NCBI RefSeq assembly: GCF_039592695.1 | Contig: NZ_JBBUTK010000003.1 | Coordinates: 186,001-250,000 of the forward strand | DNA length: 64,000 bases | Source: Flagellimonas_A sp039592695 | Lineage (GTDB): Bacteria > Bacteroidota > Bacteroidia > Flavobacteriales > Flavobacteriaceae | Direction: 5' to 3' | In this document: in pieces, positions 52,935 to 62,683 of the stretch | How the letters are laid out: the number at the start of each line of letters is the position of its first letter | Numbering within the stretch: the first letter of the stretch is position 1 | The notes under the pieces: model-generated | Told to the model about the DNA's origin: nothing | What the model saw: only the letters and a program-made list of their open reading frames with translations | Databases searched by the model: none | Program-made: the position numbers and the translations under genes

Positions 52935-55307
52935 CTATGATTGAAGTTCCTGCATCAGATCATCATAAGTGTAGGTCTTTTCAGATTTTGCATCTTTTTT
53001 GTACAAAATCTCGGCCCTGATCGCTTTGAGTCCAGTTACGCCTTGAAGACCTTCTAAATCTACGATTTCGATGTTGTTCGTGAAATAGCCCTTTGATTTC
53101 AAGAATTTGACATACCGCAGGTATTCACGTTCGTCACTTTTTTGTGAATAGACAATAGAAAGCTTCCCTTTTTGGGTCAAGCGTTCATTGGTACCCTTGA
53201 TGTACGATTTGTCAATGCGCTTTTTGATTACTTCATAGCGGGCATTATAAGTACCATCAACATCAAATCGTTTCTCATCCATCCTGAATCGGATGGAAAG
53301 CGAAGTGCTGTAGACCAAAATCAGCGAAGTGACATCCAACTGTACAGGCAATTTTGATTTTAGGGAATAGTACTCGTTCTCCATCTCGCACATCACCTGT
53401 AATTGCCACAATCTCAAGTTATTGAGGTACAATGAATTGTATTCCCTATCATTAACGATAGACTGGCCAATGTAGAGGTTGTGCTCTACCCCATCGGTTT
53501 TGTAGCGCTCAAAATAATGTGGAAACATCTCTTGGGCCTGCTGTTGCTTTTTGTCTATCAATGCAGCCATTTTCATATTGGTCTCCATGACACTCTCATC
53601 ATAATTGCGCCTGTGGTCATAGTATGATTCGGTGCCCATGTCAATCTGGCTCTCGTAGGCCACAATCAACTTCTCGAGTTCCTCATCTTCTTTCTTGAGA
53701 TGTTTCAACACGGGATTTACCTCATCCATCACAAAATTGAAGACGGCCTGTTCAGTGTTGGTATACAATGTTTCTTTGACCTCATCAAGATGGTTGTCAA
53801 TTCTGAACATCAATTCTTCATACACCGGTAGTTTGGTTTTTTCAAAGGCCCTTTTGATAATGCTCTTGACCTCAGAAAGCTGTATCATCAGGTCACGTTG
53901 AATGGCCATATTGCGTTCACGTGAAGAATCTTTGATGTCTATTTGCCCGTACAACGGATGAATGTCTTTAAAGACAATTTCCCTGAAAACAGGTTGGTTG
54001 CCATCAATCTCTTCGGTCATAAAGCGTTTTGCCTCTTCTTGAAATTTCCAATACACCGAAGGGTGTACCGTTGTACATTCATGTTGTATGATGGCATCAA
54101 TAAGATTCTGCTCTTCTTCTATCGAACGCAGTACCGCCGATACGATGAATGGCATCACATCAACCAATTTGTTGGCATTGATACTGTTCAGTTCGTTGAC
54201 CTTGTCTGAGACAAGCTCAAGAACCCCCAACAAATTGCCATCATCTGCAATGGGCGCAAGAATGGCACTTTTGATGCCCTGTTCGTGCAGATTTTTATAG
54301 GGTTGCCCGCCCTTTGACTTCTCAAAGTACTTTTCTACGTTGCTTATGGCAACATAATCGCTTGTAGTTATCAGTTTGCCATACGAATAGTCACACAGCA
54401 TGCTGTCACATGACTCGGTTTCCTCTCCGTTCAAAATGTAACTGTCAATGCCTTTTCCATAAATTTTGAGAAAGGTATTGGTGCGGGTATCATAGCCTGT
54501 GAAGCCCACATTGATGTTGTTCAAACTGAACAGCGACCTGAAGGTTTCTTGAAAGCTTTCCATGAAACTATCACTGTTGCGTTTGTTGCCCCCAATCAGC
54601 GTGGATTTTATTTCTGAAATGGAGTGTTCAGCGGTAACATCGAACATGTTGGAAATCACAAATCCTTTGGTAATAAAGCTATTTGGCGGAATTTTTTCTT
54701 TCCATAATTCCAGATTGTCAAAATTCTCCAAAAGCTCGTTCAAATTCTCTTGTGTCAGCTCTTTTGATTTCTCTGTCGGAAGGATTTCCATAAAGTCGGC
54801 ATTGTACAAAATACGGTAGTGCCGCATCACCCCATTCGCATCGGGGATGTCATAGAACAAAGGTCTCTTGAAGTCCATTTTGAATCCATAATAGAAAGAC
54901 AAAACAACAGTGCACTGCATGATATAGTGCAGGTCTTCGGGCAAGTTCCGAATTTGGAGCTCAAAATCTTTACCTGCCTCCTTTAAAATCTTTTGAAAGC
55001 GCGCCGATGAATTAAAAACTACATTGGCAAAGGGTATTGATGCTGCCTTGATCTCATTATGGGTCAATACTGAAGAAAAAGTATCGGCAAGAATGGTCTG
55101 GATGACATCCTTTCGTTTCTCAAGAATACTCAGGTCGTCAAATCCCTCACGCAGTTCAGGGTAAGGTGCTTGGGCATCCAGAACATATTTGGCCCGTTGG
55201 CGGTACTGTTCATCATCACTCTCAAGCCATGCATCGTATTGGTTGAGCAGTTTGTTGAAACTGACCAATTGAATCAAGGGACCTTCGTCTGCGTAGTTCT
55301 TTTTCAT
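52935..55307 (-). CDS. GAF-domain protein of unknown signalling role
   Basis: A 790-residue soluble protein without signal peptide. Residues about 245-400 form a GAF-like domain (NVGFTGYDTRTNTFLKIYG, IKSAILAPIADDGNLLGVLELVS). The middle has FKDIHPLYGQIDIKDSSRERN, a block seen in uncharacterised Bacteroidota GAF proteins, followed by long helical stretches and a C-terminal alpha/beta part. No kinase, cyclase or GGDEF catalytic motif is visible. It is convergent with the HD-PycTM gene, leaving only two bases between stops, and divergent from the metallophosphoesterase at 55423. Confidence 0.8.
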   Translation of the reverse strand: MKKNYADEGPLIQLVSFNKLLNQYDAWLESDDEQYRQRAKYVLDAQAPYPELREGFDDLSILEKRKDVIQTILADTFSSVLTHNEIKAASIPFANVVFNSSARFQKILKEAGKDFELQIRNLPEDLHYIMQCTVVLSFYYGFKMDFKRPLFYDIPDANGVMRHYRILYNADFMEILPTEKSKELTQENLNELLENFDNLELWKEKIPPNSFITKGFVISNMFDVTAEHSISEIKSTLIGGNKRNSDSFMESFQETFRSLFSLNNINVGFTGYDTRTNTFLKIYGKGIDSYILNGEETESCDSMLCDYSYGKLITTSDYVAISNVEKYFEKSKGGQPYKNLHEQGIKSAILAPIADDGNLLGVLELVSDKVNELNSINANKLVDVMPFIVSAVLRSIEEEQNLIDAIIQHECTTVHPSVYWKFQEEAKRFMTEEIDGNQPVFREIVFKDIHPLYGQIDIKDSSRERNMAIQRDLMIQLSEVKSIIKRAFEKTKLPVYEELMFRIDNHLDEVKETLYTNTEQAVFNFVMDEVNPVLKHLKKEDEELEKLIVAYESQIDMGTESYYDHRRNYDESVMETNMKMAALIDKKQQQAQEMFPHYFERYKTDGVEHNLYIGQSIVNDREYNSLYLNNLRLWQLQVMCEMENEYYSLKSKLPVQLDVTSLILVYSTSLSIRFRMDEKRFDVDGTYNARYEVIKKRIDKSYIKGTNERLTQKGKLSIVYSQKSDEREYLRYVKFLKSKGYFTNNIEIVDLEGLQGVTGLKAIRAEILYKKDAKSEKTYTYDDLMQELQS

Positions 55308-55422
55308 ACCAGTATTGGTCGAGGTTTAGCCTGTAAAGTTACAAAAAGCGGCCATACACCATTGTTAACGTATTGTTTATGCCTTTTTGGACTTTTTTTG
55401 GATATTTAAGGAAATTTAAGTG

Positions 55423-56319
55423 ATGTCATCAAGCAGTAGATTGCAAAGGGCCTACGAAAAGGCAAAAAATATAGGTTTTGATGACACCTCAAAGTTTATT
55501 TTTTTCAGTGACTGCCATCGGGGCGACAACAGCTTTGCCGATGATTTCGCCAACAACCGCAACATCTATTTTCATGCCCTGAACCACTATTATTTGAACG
55601 GTTTTCAGTATTGTGAGCTGGGCGATGGTGACGAACTGTGGGAGAACCTTTATTTTGAATCCATTTTTGAGGCCCACAAGAATGTTTTCAAATTGCTACG
55701 GCAGTTTCATTTGGAAGGAAGGCTGCACATGGTCTGGGGCAACCATGATATGGTCTATCAAGACCAAAAATATGTGGACAAGCACCTCTCGCACTACTTT
55801 GAACCTATTGATGGACAGGATAAAGAACTCTTTGAAGGGCTGGTCTATCATGAAGGGTTGGCGCTTAAGCACACTGAAACAGGACAAGAAATTTTCTGTA
55901 CCCATGGCCATCAAGCCGATTGGTGGAACTATGTCTGCTGGCGGATAGGGCGTTTTTTGGTGAGGATATTATGGAAACCCCTTCAAGTATGGGGCATTGC
56001 CGACCCGACCAGCCCTGCAAAAAACTACAAAGAACTCATCAGGATTGAAAAGCGAATCAAACGGTGGATTTTAAAGAACAATCTCAAAATCACCATTGCG
56101 GGGCACACACATCGGCCGCGGTTTCCCGAACCGGGGCAGATTCCCTTTTTCAATGATGGTAGCTGTGTACACCCGCGGAGCATTACCGGTATTGAGATCG
56201 AAAATGGCCAGATTTCACTCATCAAATGGCATATCGAAACCAAAATTGATGGTACGCTGCAAGTGGTACGGGTACTGCTGGAAGGGCCTGAAAGACTGGC
56301 TGACTACATGAAAACCTAA
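55423..56319 (+). CDS. Calcineurin-type metallophosphoesterase
   Basis: A 298-residue cytoplasmic hydrolase. Metal-binding blocks are FIFFSDCHRGD (first Asp and His), ELGDGDELWEN (bridging Asp), VWGNHDMVY and ITIAGHTHRPRF. CTHGHQADWWN supplies a further His. The shape is near the LpxH group (UDP-2,3-diacylglucosamine hydrolases), but the sequence has its own inserts, so the substrate is open. The ATG at 55423 is preferred to the GTG just before it. Its end overlaps the class V aminotransferase gene on the other strand by four bases. Confidence 0.87.
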   Translation: MSSSSRLQRAYEKAKNIGFDDTSKFIFFSDCHRGDNSFADDFANNRNIYFHALNHYYLNGFQYCELGDGDELWENLYFESIFEAHKNVFKLLRQFHLEGRLHMVWGNHDMVYQDQKYVDKHLSHYFEPIDGQDKELFEGLVYHEGLALKHTETGQEIFCTHGHQADWWNYVCWRIGRFLVRILWKPLQVWGIADPTSPAKNYKELIRIEKRIKRWILKNNLKITIAGHTHRPRFPEPGQIPFFNDGSCVHPRSITGIEIENGQISLIKWHIETKIDGTLQVVRVLLEGPERLADYMKT

Positions 56320-57578
56320 ACCCTGCTTGCCAACATTTTTATTGCATTTACAAAATGGTTCAATTCTTCGGTTGTGGTATAAACGTTTGGTGTAATTCGG
56401 CATCCTTGAACGTTGGCATAGTCTATGGCCACGGTCCATACCTTGAATTCATCCATGAGGGTTATGGCCATATCTTTCGATTTCATCCCTCGAATGCCCA
56501 CATTGGCGATACCACAACTTCGATGGGGTTCTGCTGGGGTGTTGATAACCACATTTTTCACATCCCGTAATTGTTCGCTCCAATACCGCTGGATAAATCG
56601 CAATCGTTTTTCCTTTCGTTCCGACCCAATCATTTCTAAATAGTCAATGGCATCGTTGATGGTCAAGTCGGTATGCACAGGATGGGTACCCGTGTGGTTC
56701 AATCGTCGAATTTTGGTCTTATCGTCTTCGTGCTCAGCGAACAAAGGCCAAATTTTCGGAATATGCTTTTCCCGTACATAAAGAATTCCCGCCCCCAAGG
56801 GAACACTGAGCCATTTGTGCAAACTTGACCCGTAATAGTCACAATCCAACTCGGCAATGTCCACTTTGATATGCCCCACGGCATGGGCCCCATCGACCAT
56901 GACCTCTACCCCATGGGCATGCGCCATATCACAGATTTTTCGAATGGGAAGAATCTGCCCGGTAATATTGACCATGTGGCAGATCATGAGCAATTTGGTC
57001 TTGGGTGTAATTTGGGATTCGTACAATTCCACGATTTCCTCATCAGATTTTGGATGATTGGGCAGGGAAACTTCCTTACAGACCATTCCGTATCGTTTTT
57101 GCTGTTGGTGAAAATGGATGCGCATGGCGCCGTAGTCCTGCAGGGCAAAAATGGCCTCATCCCCTTTTTTCCAAGGGAATCCACCGATAACCATATCCAA
57201 AGATTCTGTAGTATTTCGTGTTACGATGAGTTCTTTTTCAGAACAGTTCACTAATTTCGCCAAGCGTGCGGCAACCGCATTCTTATTGTCCCATTGTTCG
57301 GTGCGCATGTAATACGAAGCCTCGTAATTAACCTTCCGCACATGTTCCATGTACTTGTTCAAAATGGGCGTGGGCACAAAATTATAATACCCGTTCTCTA
57401 GATTGATATAATCTGGTTTAAGCACATAATCTTTTCTAATTCTGGCCCAAAACTCCTTGTCATTATCCTTTGGATACGGCAGTGGACATACTTCTGGCTG
57501 AGCCGCCAGCTGTTGTGGCATGAAAGGGATGGCCATCGCAGCCTGGCCAAAATATTTTAAAAATTGCCGTTTTTCCAT
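56316..57578 (-). CDS. Exported class V aminotransferase-fold PLP enzyme
   Basis: A 420-residue enzyme of the class V aminotransferase/isopenicillin N epimerase-like group. VTRNTTESLDMVIGG binds the cofactor phosphate, VDGAHAVGHIKVD has the cofactor Asp, and SSLHKWLSVPLGAGIL carries the Schiff-base lysine near residue 238. The N-terminus MEKRQFLKYFGQAAMAIPF looks like a twin-arginine signal with Lys-Arg in place of Arg-Arg, which would fit export of a folded PLP protein. Substrate and reaction type (transaminase, epimerase or lyase) are unknown. Confidence 0.87.
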   Translation of the reverse strand: MEKRQFLKYFGQAAMAIPFMPQQLAAQPEVCPLPYPKDNDKEFWARIRKDYVLKPDYINLENGYYNFVPTPILNKYMEHVRKVNYEASYYMRTEQWDNKNAVAARLAKLVNCSEKELIVTRNTTESLDMVIGGFPWKKGDEAIFALQDYGAMRIHFHQQQKRYGMVCKEVSLPNHPKSDEEIVELYESQITPKTKLLMICHMVNITGQILPIRKICDMAHAHGVEVMVDGAHAVGHIKVDIAELDCDYYGSSLHKWLSVPLGAGILYVREKHIPKIWPLFAEHEDDKTKIRRLNHTGTHPVHTDLTINDAIDYLEMIGSERKEKRLRFIQRYWSEQLRDVKNVVINTPAEPHRSCGIANVGIRGMKSKDMAITLMDEFKVWTVAIDYANVQGCRITPNVYTTTEELNHFVNAIKMLASRV

Positions 57579-57764
57579 AGAATTTTTCTTTACAGAAATA
57601 GCTATATCACCAATAGTTTCAATTTACAAAAATTAAAACCCATCGGCATTAAATTGCTGAGACAATGGCGTTTCAACGAATTAATGGCATATTTAACAGC
57701 CCTTTACCGTTTCTATGGCAGGGTATTTGTTAACTTTATTTGATTGGTACGACTCAATTGAACA

Positions 57765-58403
57765 ATGAAAGGTTTTTTCACAATAACAATTTTTTTGTTG
57801 GCAACCGTGGTGATGGTGGCCCAGGGCGATATTCCTACCACAAAACCATTGAAAATCGGTGAGAAGAACAATCTCGATATCAAGACCAGCAATCAGGGTA
57901 CCTCATTGCGAATGCCCTCGGTCATTGATGACAATCTCACTTCTAAGGATAAATCACCTGACATCAAAATGTTGCCTGACAGGGAGTTGCTTCAAGCTGG
58001 ACATGATTTGGTGATAGACCCCAAAGTCATCGAAAAAGAAAAAAAAGGTTCGAATAAACATTTTGGCGACCAATACTTGGGTGATTTTAAAACAAATGCA
58101 AAATTCATCGGAGTCGTCTGTCGTGATCATGAATATGTGGATGGGGATCGAGTCAAGATTTTATTGAACGGCGAAGTCGTTGAATTCAACGTATTGCTTT
58201 CTGGAAGTTTTAAAGGCATCAATATTGATTTGGTCAAAGGTTTTAACCGATTGGACTTTGTGGCACTCAACCAAGGTTCTTCAGGCCCCAACACCGCTCA
58301 AGTGGTCGTCACCGATGATAAGGGTGAGGTCATTCACAACAACCGTTGGAACCTTTCTACAGGTTCTACGGCCAGTCTCATCGTGGTCAAAGAAGAGGAA
58401 TAG
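57765..58403 (+). CDS. Secreted protein of unknown function
   Basis: A 212-residue protein with a signal peptide (FFTITIFLLATVVMVAQG). A charged, low-complexity segment (residues about 20-95) precedes a beta-rich end (about 112-210) with DRVKILLNGEVVEFNVLLSG and GFNRLDFVALNQGSSGPNTA that looks like a carbohydrate- or ligand-binding sandwich. No family is recognised. It is convergent with the penicillin-acylase-family gene and stands alone. The 186-bp region upstream shows no clear promoter match. Confidence 0.78.
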   Translation: MKGFFTITIFLLATVVMVAQGDIPTTKPLKIGEKNNLDIKTSNQGTSLRMPSVIDDNLTSKDKSPDIKMLPDRELLQAGHDLVIDPKVIEKEKKGSNKHFGDQYLGDFKTNAKFIGVVCRDHEYVDGDRVKILLNGEVVEFNVLLSGSFKGINIDLVKGFNRLDFVALNQGSSGPNTAQVVVTDDKGEVIHNNRWNLSTGSTASLIVVKEEE

Positions 58404-58448
58404 TCAAAACAAATTCCAAATTCCAAATAAAATTCTAGACTTTAGGTT

Positions 58449-60638
58449 TTAGTTTCTTGATACCATCTTTTTTCGTTGCCCTGGATGGTACTCTTCCTCT
58501 GCCCTTTGCTCTACATCCTCTTTGTAATATGCCGCATCTTTCCAATTGACATCGGCGTACATTTGAATTTGGTCATCAAAATGGGATGAATTGGGGTCAC
58601 CACTTTGTCCACCAGCTAGAATCGTCTTTGCTTTGACTTTATCGCCAAACTCTACGGCTGCTACAAAACTGTTGCCACGGGTGCCGTAAATCTTTTTAGT
58701 GTCGTTATCGTAACGTGCCCCATAAGCCGCCAATGCTCCCCACCTGCCACTGGCAAACCCAATGGGAATACTCGGTTTGTCATCATCGAACGGTTGGCGA
58801 ATATCCCCGTTCAAGCGTTGGTAGCGGTTCACTTCGCCCCACGGAACTTCCCAAGTGCCGAAATCAGCGACCAATTGGTCAATGGTCTTTTCAAATATTT
58901 TCAATTGTTCTCCGGGCTCGCTTCCCCAATATTCAATACGCTCCATGGGGTTCAGTCCTTCGGGATACTTACCTTCTTGATAATAGCGGGTTCCATAAAA
59001 ATGGGCCAAGGTCATCGCCACCGATTCTTTTGAAGTCTTAAAATCCCAGTTTTCGAGAATTGCAATGGGTTTTGCAAGTTTCGGGTTTTTATCATCATAG
59101 CGGTTATAGGCTTTTATCAACCCTGGAATCAGGGCTTCAAATGCGGGCAGATGAGGGTCATGGGCCAAACTAATAAGGCTATCCAATGTGAAACCATCCT
59201 TACCTTTTAGCAACTCAATAGCATGTACCCCTCGAAAATTCTCTTGGTCTCGCGACATATATTTGGGATAATCTTCTCGTTTCGGACTATAATCCGCGGC
59301 TGCGGTGTAGGGGGTGGAGTTGCAGTTCTGTATCCATCCATTGGGTGGGTTTTTCACGAGGATGTTTTCATCAACTGTATGCAACCCTTTCCAATCGGTC
59401 TTCGGATTACTGCCATCGACGGGTTGAGTATAATCAAAGATGGTGTCCCGTTTCGGAATGAAATTCCCATGAAAATAAGCGATGTTACCCTCAGCATCGG
59501 CATAGACGGTGTTGTTGGAGGAATTGGTTCGAATGTCCATCATCTCTCGAAAGCCTTTATACTCATCTTGCTTGGTGCGGATGTACGATTGCTCTAACGC
59601 CTTCACAGGCTCCCACATCATGGCCGAGGCCGTCCACTGGCCATCAATAGCATGGGTGATGGGACCATGATGAGTATGGTACATGGGGAAGGTCTTCTCT
59701 TTCAAGCCCTCATCAGTCTTGTATTTTAAAGTGACCTGCGATTGTTTGACAGGTCGCAATTCCTCACCATACACGTAGAATAGACTATCGCCGTTCCTTA
59801 CAATTGTTTCCTTAAACTCATCCATGACATCGGTGTAGGTGCTGGTGTGCATCCATCCTGTTTTTTCGTTGAATCCCTGATACACAAAAAACTGTCCCCA
59901 GGTAACCGCACCGTAGGCATTTAAATCTTCCTCGGAAACCACATGCACCTCACCCCGAAAATAAAACGAGGTATGTGGATTGATCAACAGCATTGCATTG
60001 CCCGATTGGGTCAACTCCCCAGCAATGGCAATACCGTTGGAACCCCGAGGCTCGGCCATTTCTTTTTCTTTTTCCATTTTTTGCAGTTCCATTTCGGGGA
60101 TTTCCATTCCCGATTCATAGAACGTTTTGATTTTTCGGGTTGAAATACGTTCGATATCGCCACCGATGCTGCCCTCACTAAAGTACATGGGCATCCACGG
60201 TTCAAATCGGGTCAATAATTTGGGTTTTACTTCAGGATGGGTATGCAGGTAATAATTGATGCCATCCGCAAAAGCGTCACATAACTTTTTGAGCCACTTA
60301 GGGCTTTTTTCATAGTTTGTCTTGGCTTCCTCTTCAGTCATAAACAGTTTGGCACGAAGGTCGCTGTACAGAGCCTCCTCCCCTTCTACCTCTGCCAATC
60401 GGCCCGTGGCCCAGATGTAGTTCTGTTCCACCCGATTAAAATCGTCTTCGCATTGGGCGTACAACAATCCAAAAACGGCATCGGCATCTGTCTTTCCATA
60501 GATGTGCGGCACCCCAAAATCATCACGGATAATGGTCACATTCTCGGCCTGGGCCTTCCATTTTTCAACTTCAGGATTTGCTTCAGAAGTTTTACAGGCG
60601 ATACATAAGATGATAGCAAAAAAGAGCAATTTCTTCAT
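58449..60638 (-). CDS. Penicillin-acylase-family (peptidase S45) lipoprotein
   Basis: A 729-residue N-terminal nucleophile hydrolase precursor. The lipoprotein signal has lipobox ILCIAC. The A-chain part begins with VTIIRDDFGVPHIYGKTDADAVFGLLYAQCEDDF. The nucleophile is Ser200 in RGSNGIAIAG, where maturation would cut between Gly199 and Ser200. The B-chain has PHTSFYFRGEVHV and ENFRG (given in short pieces). Relatives cleave acyl groups from beta-lactams, acyl-homoserine lactones or aculeacin. The natural substrate here is unknown. Lipid anchoring with a processed Ntn fold is notable. Confidence 0.92.
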   Translation of the reverse strand: MKKLLFFAIILCIACKTSEANPEVEKWKAQAENVTIIRDDFGVPHIYGKTDADAVFGLLYAQCEDDFNRVEQNYIWATGRLAEVEGEEALYSDLRAKLFMTEEEAKTNYEKSPKWLKKLCDAFADGINYYLHTHPEVKPKLLTRFEPWMPMYFSEGSIGGDIERISTRKIKTFYESGMEIPEMELQKMEKEKEMAEPRGSNGIAIAGELTQSGNAMLLINPHTSFYFRGEVHVVSEEDLNAYGAVTWGQFFVYQGFNEKTGWMHTSTYTDVMDEFKETIVRNGDSLFYVYGEELRPVKQSQVTLKYKTDEGLKEKTFPMYHTHHGPITHAIDGQWTASAMMWEPVKALEQSYIRTKQDEYKGFREMMDIRTNSSNNTVYADAEGNIAYFHGNFIPKRDTIFDYTQPVDGSNPKTDWKGLHTVDENILVKNPPNGWIQNCNSTPYTAAADYSPKREDYPKYMSRDQENFRGVHAIELLKGKDGFTLDSLISLAHDPHLPAFEALIPGLIKAYNRYDDKNPKLAKPIAILENWDFKTSKESVAMTLAHFYGTRYYQEGKYPEGLNPMERIEYWGSEPGEQLKIFEKTIDQLVADFGTWEVPWGEVNRYQRLNGDIRQPFDDDKPSIPIGFASGRWGALAAYGARYDNDTKKIYGTRGNSFVAAVEFGDKVKAKTILAGGQSGDPNSSHFDDQIQMYADVNWKDAAYYKEDVEQRAEEEYHPGQRKKMVSRN

Positions 60639-60768
60639 AAGTGGAACATTCTTTACAACTGTCTAAAGATAAATACTCCTGCCCCATCTGAAAAATCTAC
60701 AGCCGGTACAATTGATTCCTGTTCCAGCAATTTTTTAAACTACCTTGCAACTCCCTTTTCAAAAATCA

Positions 60769-62508
60769 ATGGCAGATAAAAAAGTAAGTGTTCTCAAGGC
60801 GTTCAAAACCATTATCTGGCCCAGAAGAAATCTCGTTTTTTTGGGTTTGTTGCTCATTGTCGTCAATAAGGCCGCCAGCTTTGTGGCTCCTGTTTCTTTG
60901 CGCTATTTTTTAGATGATGTGGTGCCCAATAAAGACTTTGATTTTCTTAAATCACTGGTCATCGTTGTCATCCTTTCTTTTTTGGTACAAGCGGTCATGT
61001 CCTTTTTATTGACCAAAGTACTGAGCATTCAGGCCCAGTACATGATATCTGAGCTGCGGGCTCAGGTGCAGAAGCAAGTGCTATCACTGCCCATCCGTTT
61101 TTTTGACAATACCAAATCTGGAGCCTTGGTCTCAAGAATCATGAGTGATGTGGAAGGGGTCCGTAACTTGATTGGCACTGGTTTGGTACAATTGGTAGGG
61201 GGAAGCATCACCGCCATCGTTTCATTGGTCTTGCTTTTGAGGATAAGCCCCACCATGACCCTATTGACCTTTATTCCCTTAATCATCTTTGCAGTGATTG
61301 CCCTAAAGGCTTTTAAGATTATACGACCCGTATTTCGGGAGCGTGGAAAAATCAATGCCGAGGTCAAGGGAAGATTGACCGAAACGCTATCAGGAATTCG
61401 GGTCATCAAAGGTTTTAATGCGGAGTCGCAGGAAGCTGAAGTCTTTGAAGGTGGGGTTGACCGCCTCTACCAAAACGTCAAGAAGAGCTTGACGGCAACA
61501 GCGGTAATGACCAGCTCTTCCACTTTTCTTTTGGGTCTGGCCACCACAGGAATCATGATGGGTTACGGTGGTTATCAAATGATTCAGGGAGAATTGACCA
61601 CTGGAGAATATTTTGAGTTTACCTTTTTGTTGGCGCTTATGGTCGCCCCCATTGTTCAAATGAGCAATATCGGGAGTCAACTTACGGAAGCCCTGGCCGG
61701 GCTTGACCGCACCGAAGAGCTGATGAAAGAAACGGCAGAGGCGAGTGAAAAAAACCGAACGATTTCACTGTCCAGCATTCAAGGTCACGTGGTTTTTGAC
61801 AACGTTTCCTTCGCGTATGAGGAGGATAAAGAGGTATTGCACAACATTAGCTTTGAAGCAAAGGCTGGGGATGTTATTGCCCTTGTGGGAAGCTCTGGTT
61901 CGGGCAAGAGTACCATAGCGGGTTTGGCCGCCAGTTTTTTGAATCCGGACTCAGGAACAATCACAATTGATGGAAACGATTTATCGCAAGTGGATTTGAC
62001 CAGTTTTAGACAATTTCTTGGCGTCGTGCTTCAAGATGATTTTTTATTTGAAGGCACCATACGAGAGAACATTCTTTTTCCACGGCCCAATGCCTCTGAA
62101 AAGGAATTGGATGCCGCTGTAAAAGCAGCGTACGTCGACGAATTTACCGACCGATTTGGGGATGGACTAAATACGTTGATTGGTGAGCGTGGCGTAAAGC
62201 TATCAGGGGGTCAGCGACAACGCATTGCCATTGCCCGTGCTATTTTGGCAGACCCCAGAATTTTGATTTTGGATGAAGCCACATCAAATTTGGACACGGA
62301 AAGTGAGGCCCTCATCCAGAAAAGTTTAGCAGAACTCACCAAGGGAAGGACCACCTTTGTCATTGCCCACCGTTTGAGTACCATTAGAAAGGCCAATCAA
62401 ATTTTGGTCATTGAAAATGGGCATATTACCGAGCAAGGCACCCATGAGGAACTCATTGCTTCTGAGGGAAGGTATTATAATCTATTTACGTATCAGGCGA
62501 GGATTTAA
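60769..62508 (+). CDS. ABC transporter, MsbA-like half-transporter
   Basis: A 579-residue inner-membrane exporter half. Six predicted helices fill residues about 15-300, with the loop ALVSRIMSDVEGVRNL between. The nucleotide-binding domain has Walker A VGSSGSGKST, signature KLSGGQRQRIAIARA, Walker B RILILDEATS and H-loop IAHRLST. It should act as a homodimer flipping lipids or exporting hydrophobic compounds. The ATG at 60769 (MADKKVS) is preferred to a TTG 24 bp upstream. It is divergent from the penicillin-acylase-family gene. The substrate is unknown, lipid A core or drugs being common for this group. Confidence 0.92.
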   Translation: MADKKVSVLKAFKTIIWPRRNLVFLGLLLIVVNKAASFVAPVSLRYFLDDVVPNKDFDFLKSLVIVVILSFLVQAVMSFLLTKVLSIQAQYMISELRAQVQKQVLSLPIRFFDNTKSGALVSRIMSDVEGVRNLIGTGLVQLVGGSITAIVSLVLLLRISPTMTLLTFIPLIIFAVIALKAFKIIRPVFRERGKINAEVKGRLTETLSGIRVIKGFNAESQEAEVFEGGVDRLYQNVKKSLTATAVMTSSSTFLLGLATTGIMMGYGGYQMIQGELTTGEYFEFTFLLALMVAPIVQMSNIGSQLTEALAGLDRTEELMKETAEASEKNRTISLSSIQGHVVFDNVSFAYEEDKEVLHNISFEAKAGDVIALVGSSGSGKSTIAGLAASFLNPDSGTITIDGNDLSQVDLTSFRQFLGVVLQDDFLFEGTIRENILFPRPNASEKELDAAVKAAYVDEFTDRFGDGLNTLIGERGVKLSGGQRQRIAIARAILADPRILILDEATSNLDTESEALIQKSLAELTKGRTTFVIAHRLSTIRKANQILVIENGHITEQGTHEELIASEGRYYNLFTYQARI

Positions 62509-62683
62509 GCCAATTCTACTTCTAAACCATTCTATTGAATTTGGAAGCCCAAACGGCTATTGTCTTTTACATTAAAAGCTTCAGAGAGCATGATCAAATG
62601 TGCATAGCACTGACAATATCACGTACCGCCCCTTGTCTTAATGGCAAATCGTTACCTTTCCATCAATAATAAAAGTAATCAAA

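Noticed and set aside
52935..55307. GAF protein as the missing Pycsar cyclase
   Set aside because: No class III cyclase metal or base-binding motifs are visible, and its DIHPLYGQIDIK block belongs to an unrelated GAF group. It is on the opposite strand and convergent.
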